A stretch of DNA of 64,000 nucleotides. Origin: Progne subis subis (lineage: Eukaryota > Chordata > Aves > Passeriformes > Hirundinidae). The stretch covers positions 1,178,001 through 1,242,000 of the forward strand of contig JAKJHU010000026.1 in NCBI GenBank assembly GCA_022316685.1, given 5' to 3'. Position numbers and translations under genes: made by a program. How positions within the stretch are numbered: position 1 is the first letter of the stretch; every line of letters starts with the position of its first letter. Shown one piece after another: positions 61,557 through 64,000 of this stretch. Below the pieces are notes generated by a model. That model was given only the letters and a program-made list of their open reading frames with translations. It was not told where the DNA came from and ran no database searches.

Positions 61557-64000
61557 AAAGAAAAAAAAGAAAAAAAAAGAGTTTATTTTCATTTGAAAAA
61601 TAAAATAAATAAATAAATAAATAAATAGGTAAGTAGTTTTAGGCAGATTTTCATCAAATTACATAATTCCTCAAATAAGGCTCTAGGAAATTATCTATTT
61701 TGATTTGTTGATGAAGTTATCTATAATGATGAAATAATAGGAACAGGAAGACTTGTGGTAAGCTTATTGTGATCTCTTTCTTGGTTAGAGTGGTACCCTA
61801 TAGATTGCAGATTTGGAGGAACCTTACCCCTCTGGAGAGAAACAAGGGGAGTTTTTCTTCTCTTTTGCTACTTGCTGCAAGTTATATTTGATGATACTCA
61901 GAAGGAACTGTTCTGGTTGGTGGCCAAATAAAGGTTCAGATACGTAAAGCTAATGTAATATGGTTCAGATATATAAAGATTCTGAAAAAGAAACTATCAC
62001 TCTCATGTCCCCTGGCTTTATCAATGTAAAAAACCTTCTTTATCTGGGTTTGTTTTAATAATGTCTGAAGCAGGTACACTGAAAATGCAGCTCTTCTCTT
62101 GGACTGAGGCGATTTGTCCCTATTATTACAGGACTTCTCTTGGTCCCAGATTTTTGGATCAGTGTTGTTTTCTTGTGTGGGATTTACTTGCAGTCAGGCT
62201 ACTTGTCTGAACTTCTTTTCCTATCAGTGGAAGGTAATACAATTTGCTGGAGTATGAGTCATCTCCTCCCTCAGTAGATTTCTAAGGCAGATCAGATGAA
62301 TCATTTTTCTTGGTGCCTACTTCTCCCTGCTGAAAATAAAGGGAATCTAAGAGGGCAGCTCTGATATATCCCATACATGTTGTAAGTGTCTAAAGCTACT
62401 TGAGATGTAACCCACTTCCAGTGTTTGTGGAAAATGTACACAATCCATCAGCACTAATTGGCTTCTGGATGAGATGGAAGCTATGGGTGCACAACCTTCC
62501 AGCAGAGGTCTATCCTCCAGTAAGGGAGTCCACGTAATCGCCTTGCCCACAGTCGTGACTTTTGTCTCTTCAATAGGTTTGTTGTGTACCAACAATTGCC
62601 CTATGCAGAAAGGCCTCCTGCTAGGTTTCAGGGGAAATAAAAAAGTACCATCAAGTGTATGGCACTTTTCCAGCAAAACCTCTCATGCCTACTCTATTTA
62701 ATTGGAAAAATCCTGGCCTGTTTTAGTTGGGGCATTTGCTAACATGTAGGAGCAACAGCAGTAATATCTGACTTAGATATCTGCTGTAACTTTGAACAGC
62801 TGAACTTGGGGCACCTGCATGGTACCAAACCAATGCAAAGAATTATGTTGTGGTCTTAATTAAGCAGTAACAGACCATTCAGTAATGTTAATGTACACAC
62901 ACAGAGTCAAAAAGACTAATTAATCTGACCTTCAGCTTCCTCCATAATTTATGTTTAAACATTTGAGAATACAGAAAAAGGCAAATACAGCCCTTTAAAA
63001 TGAATCAGATATAAGAATATAGAGTCAGATACAGCCCTTTAAAATTAAAATATGGACTATGTGAACTGAAGAACAAAACTGTAAGACTTCAACCCTTCCT
63101 GTTTGATTCTTAATCAACAGTGGCTCCTAAAGAAAATGTGATCTAATTATCAAAAGAGCTGGAGATTTTCTAAAAGTTTCCTAAGTGTTACAGCTATCAA
63201 TCAAGACATCCTGTTACCAATTCCATTCACAATTATCATTTTGCCGTCAGAACCTCTCTCTTGCAGCTTCTGCTCACAGGGCAGGTGTGCCAGCCCTGAC
63301 CATTCTGTTGGCCTTCACGCAACTCACTCCAGTTTACCAATGTCTTGCACTGGAAACAAAAACTGGAAATATTCAAAATGTGATCTAATGAATATCAGAA
63401 AAAGACATGCAATTATTTTCCTTTGTCAATTGGCTGCAATTTTGCTAACAAAGCCTGGTATGCCAGGACACTGCTGACACATGCTTAGACACAAACATAC
63501 ATTGGTGTACTACCAGACTGTTCTGCTGCACCTCAAGGATCTGCAGGCAAACACTGGTTTTGAGCAAAAAATGGCATCTTTGTCAGACAGTCTTGGATTT
63601 TTTGTGACAAAGTATGTCAAAAATACTTGCTGTGTGATGTCAACCCAAATAAATCAGATGGTCTCCCATTGAGAAAATCTATTGTATAGCACAAGTTCCA
63701 AGTTTATGTTTACTATGCAAGTATAAAATTACTTTGATGCTTCCCCTTTTTCTTTGCCTAAAGGGTAAGATATACCTAAAAAAACCTCTCCCCTAAATAA
63801 AAAAAAAAAAAAAATACTTTTCCACAGGGTGGCCCCTGTGGAAACTGATGGAAACTGGCTAGGAAACTGTTTAAAAGAAGAAACCCAGAAAATACTAGAT
63901 GAGCTTTAATTATCTTAACAGGCCACCTGGCCCTAGGTGCACTAATAACTAAAGCAGAGAAACAGCCTTGCCCTTAACAGCTCACATCTGTGAGTAATAA
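58471..64000. other. Intergenic region, no gene seen
   Basis: About 5.5 kb of AT-rich sequence. The first 100 bases may still be eroded retroviral pol. The remainder holds an A/G tract (61528-61581), (AAAT)n (61602-61627), and an A-run (about 63800-63815). The longest frames (128 codons at 59743-60129 plus; 109 codons at 62347-62676 minus) show no motif I can name. Confidence 0.55.
61528..61627 (+). repeat. A/G-rich tract and (AAAT)n
   Basis: A-runs broken by single G residues, then a short T-rich gap and about six AAAT units. Confidence 0.9.

Noticed and set aside
62347..62676. 109-codon minus-strand frame
   Set aside because: Balanced composition but no motif, no splice context and no recognised family; not enough to call a gene.

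Overview
The window looks like vertebrate nuclear DNA from a bird, most likely a songbird. It is AT-rich, has short exons in long introns, one strong CpG island, many CR1-type LINE 3' ends, and several avian endogenous-retrovirus (ERV) solo LTRs. There are no operons, and nearly all long open frames are chance or repeat-derived. The songbird call rests on repeat content and is an inference.

The one clear protein-coding gene runs on the minus strand. It is the 5' part of an axonemal dynein heavy chain, best matched to DNAH5, the outer-arm gamma heavy chain; its paralogue DNAH8 is the main alternative. Ten exons (called exons 2-11 here) lie at 1828-15684. Each has AG/GT splice sites, and all but exon 8 keep the reading phase from exon to exon. 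A plausible first coding exon sits in the CpG island at 39611-39742, giving an intron 1 of about 24 kb. The 11 exons encode roughly 535 codons of the N-terminal tail. The rest of the gene continues past position 1. Exon 8 (6686-6800) is one base too long: the expected protein is seen in two frames, and the literal sequence meets a TGA 15 codons into the exon.

Layout: 1-15684, exons 2-11 and their introns, with one solo LTR (10923-11749) and CR1 pieces. 15685-39610, intron 1, holding a CR1 cluster (21.3-25.3 kb), a longer CR1 (29.1-29.8 kb), three solo LTRs (25955-26491, 27963-28763, 35326-35874), and one unexplained protein-like frame (20326-20637). 39395-40030, CpG-island promoter with an X-box-like (RFX) motif close to the start codon, which fits a motile-cilium gene. 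40.1-64 kb, upstream intergenic DNA with no convincing gene. It holds an LTR fragment (41.16 kb), a second LTR family present as a solo copy (41916-42585) and as the 3' LTR of a decayed provirus (57001-58470) with an integrase remnant, a large LTR with an internal AAT microsatellite (48606-49724), and simple repeats.

I did not find a new biological system. The points most worth checking are the exon 8 frameshift, the X-box/first-exon arrangement, and two small exon-like signals that I cannot assign.
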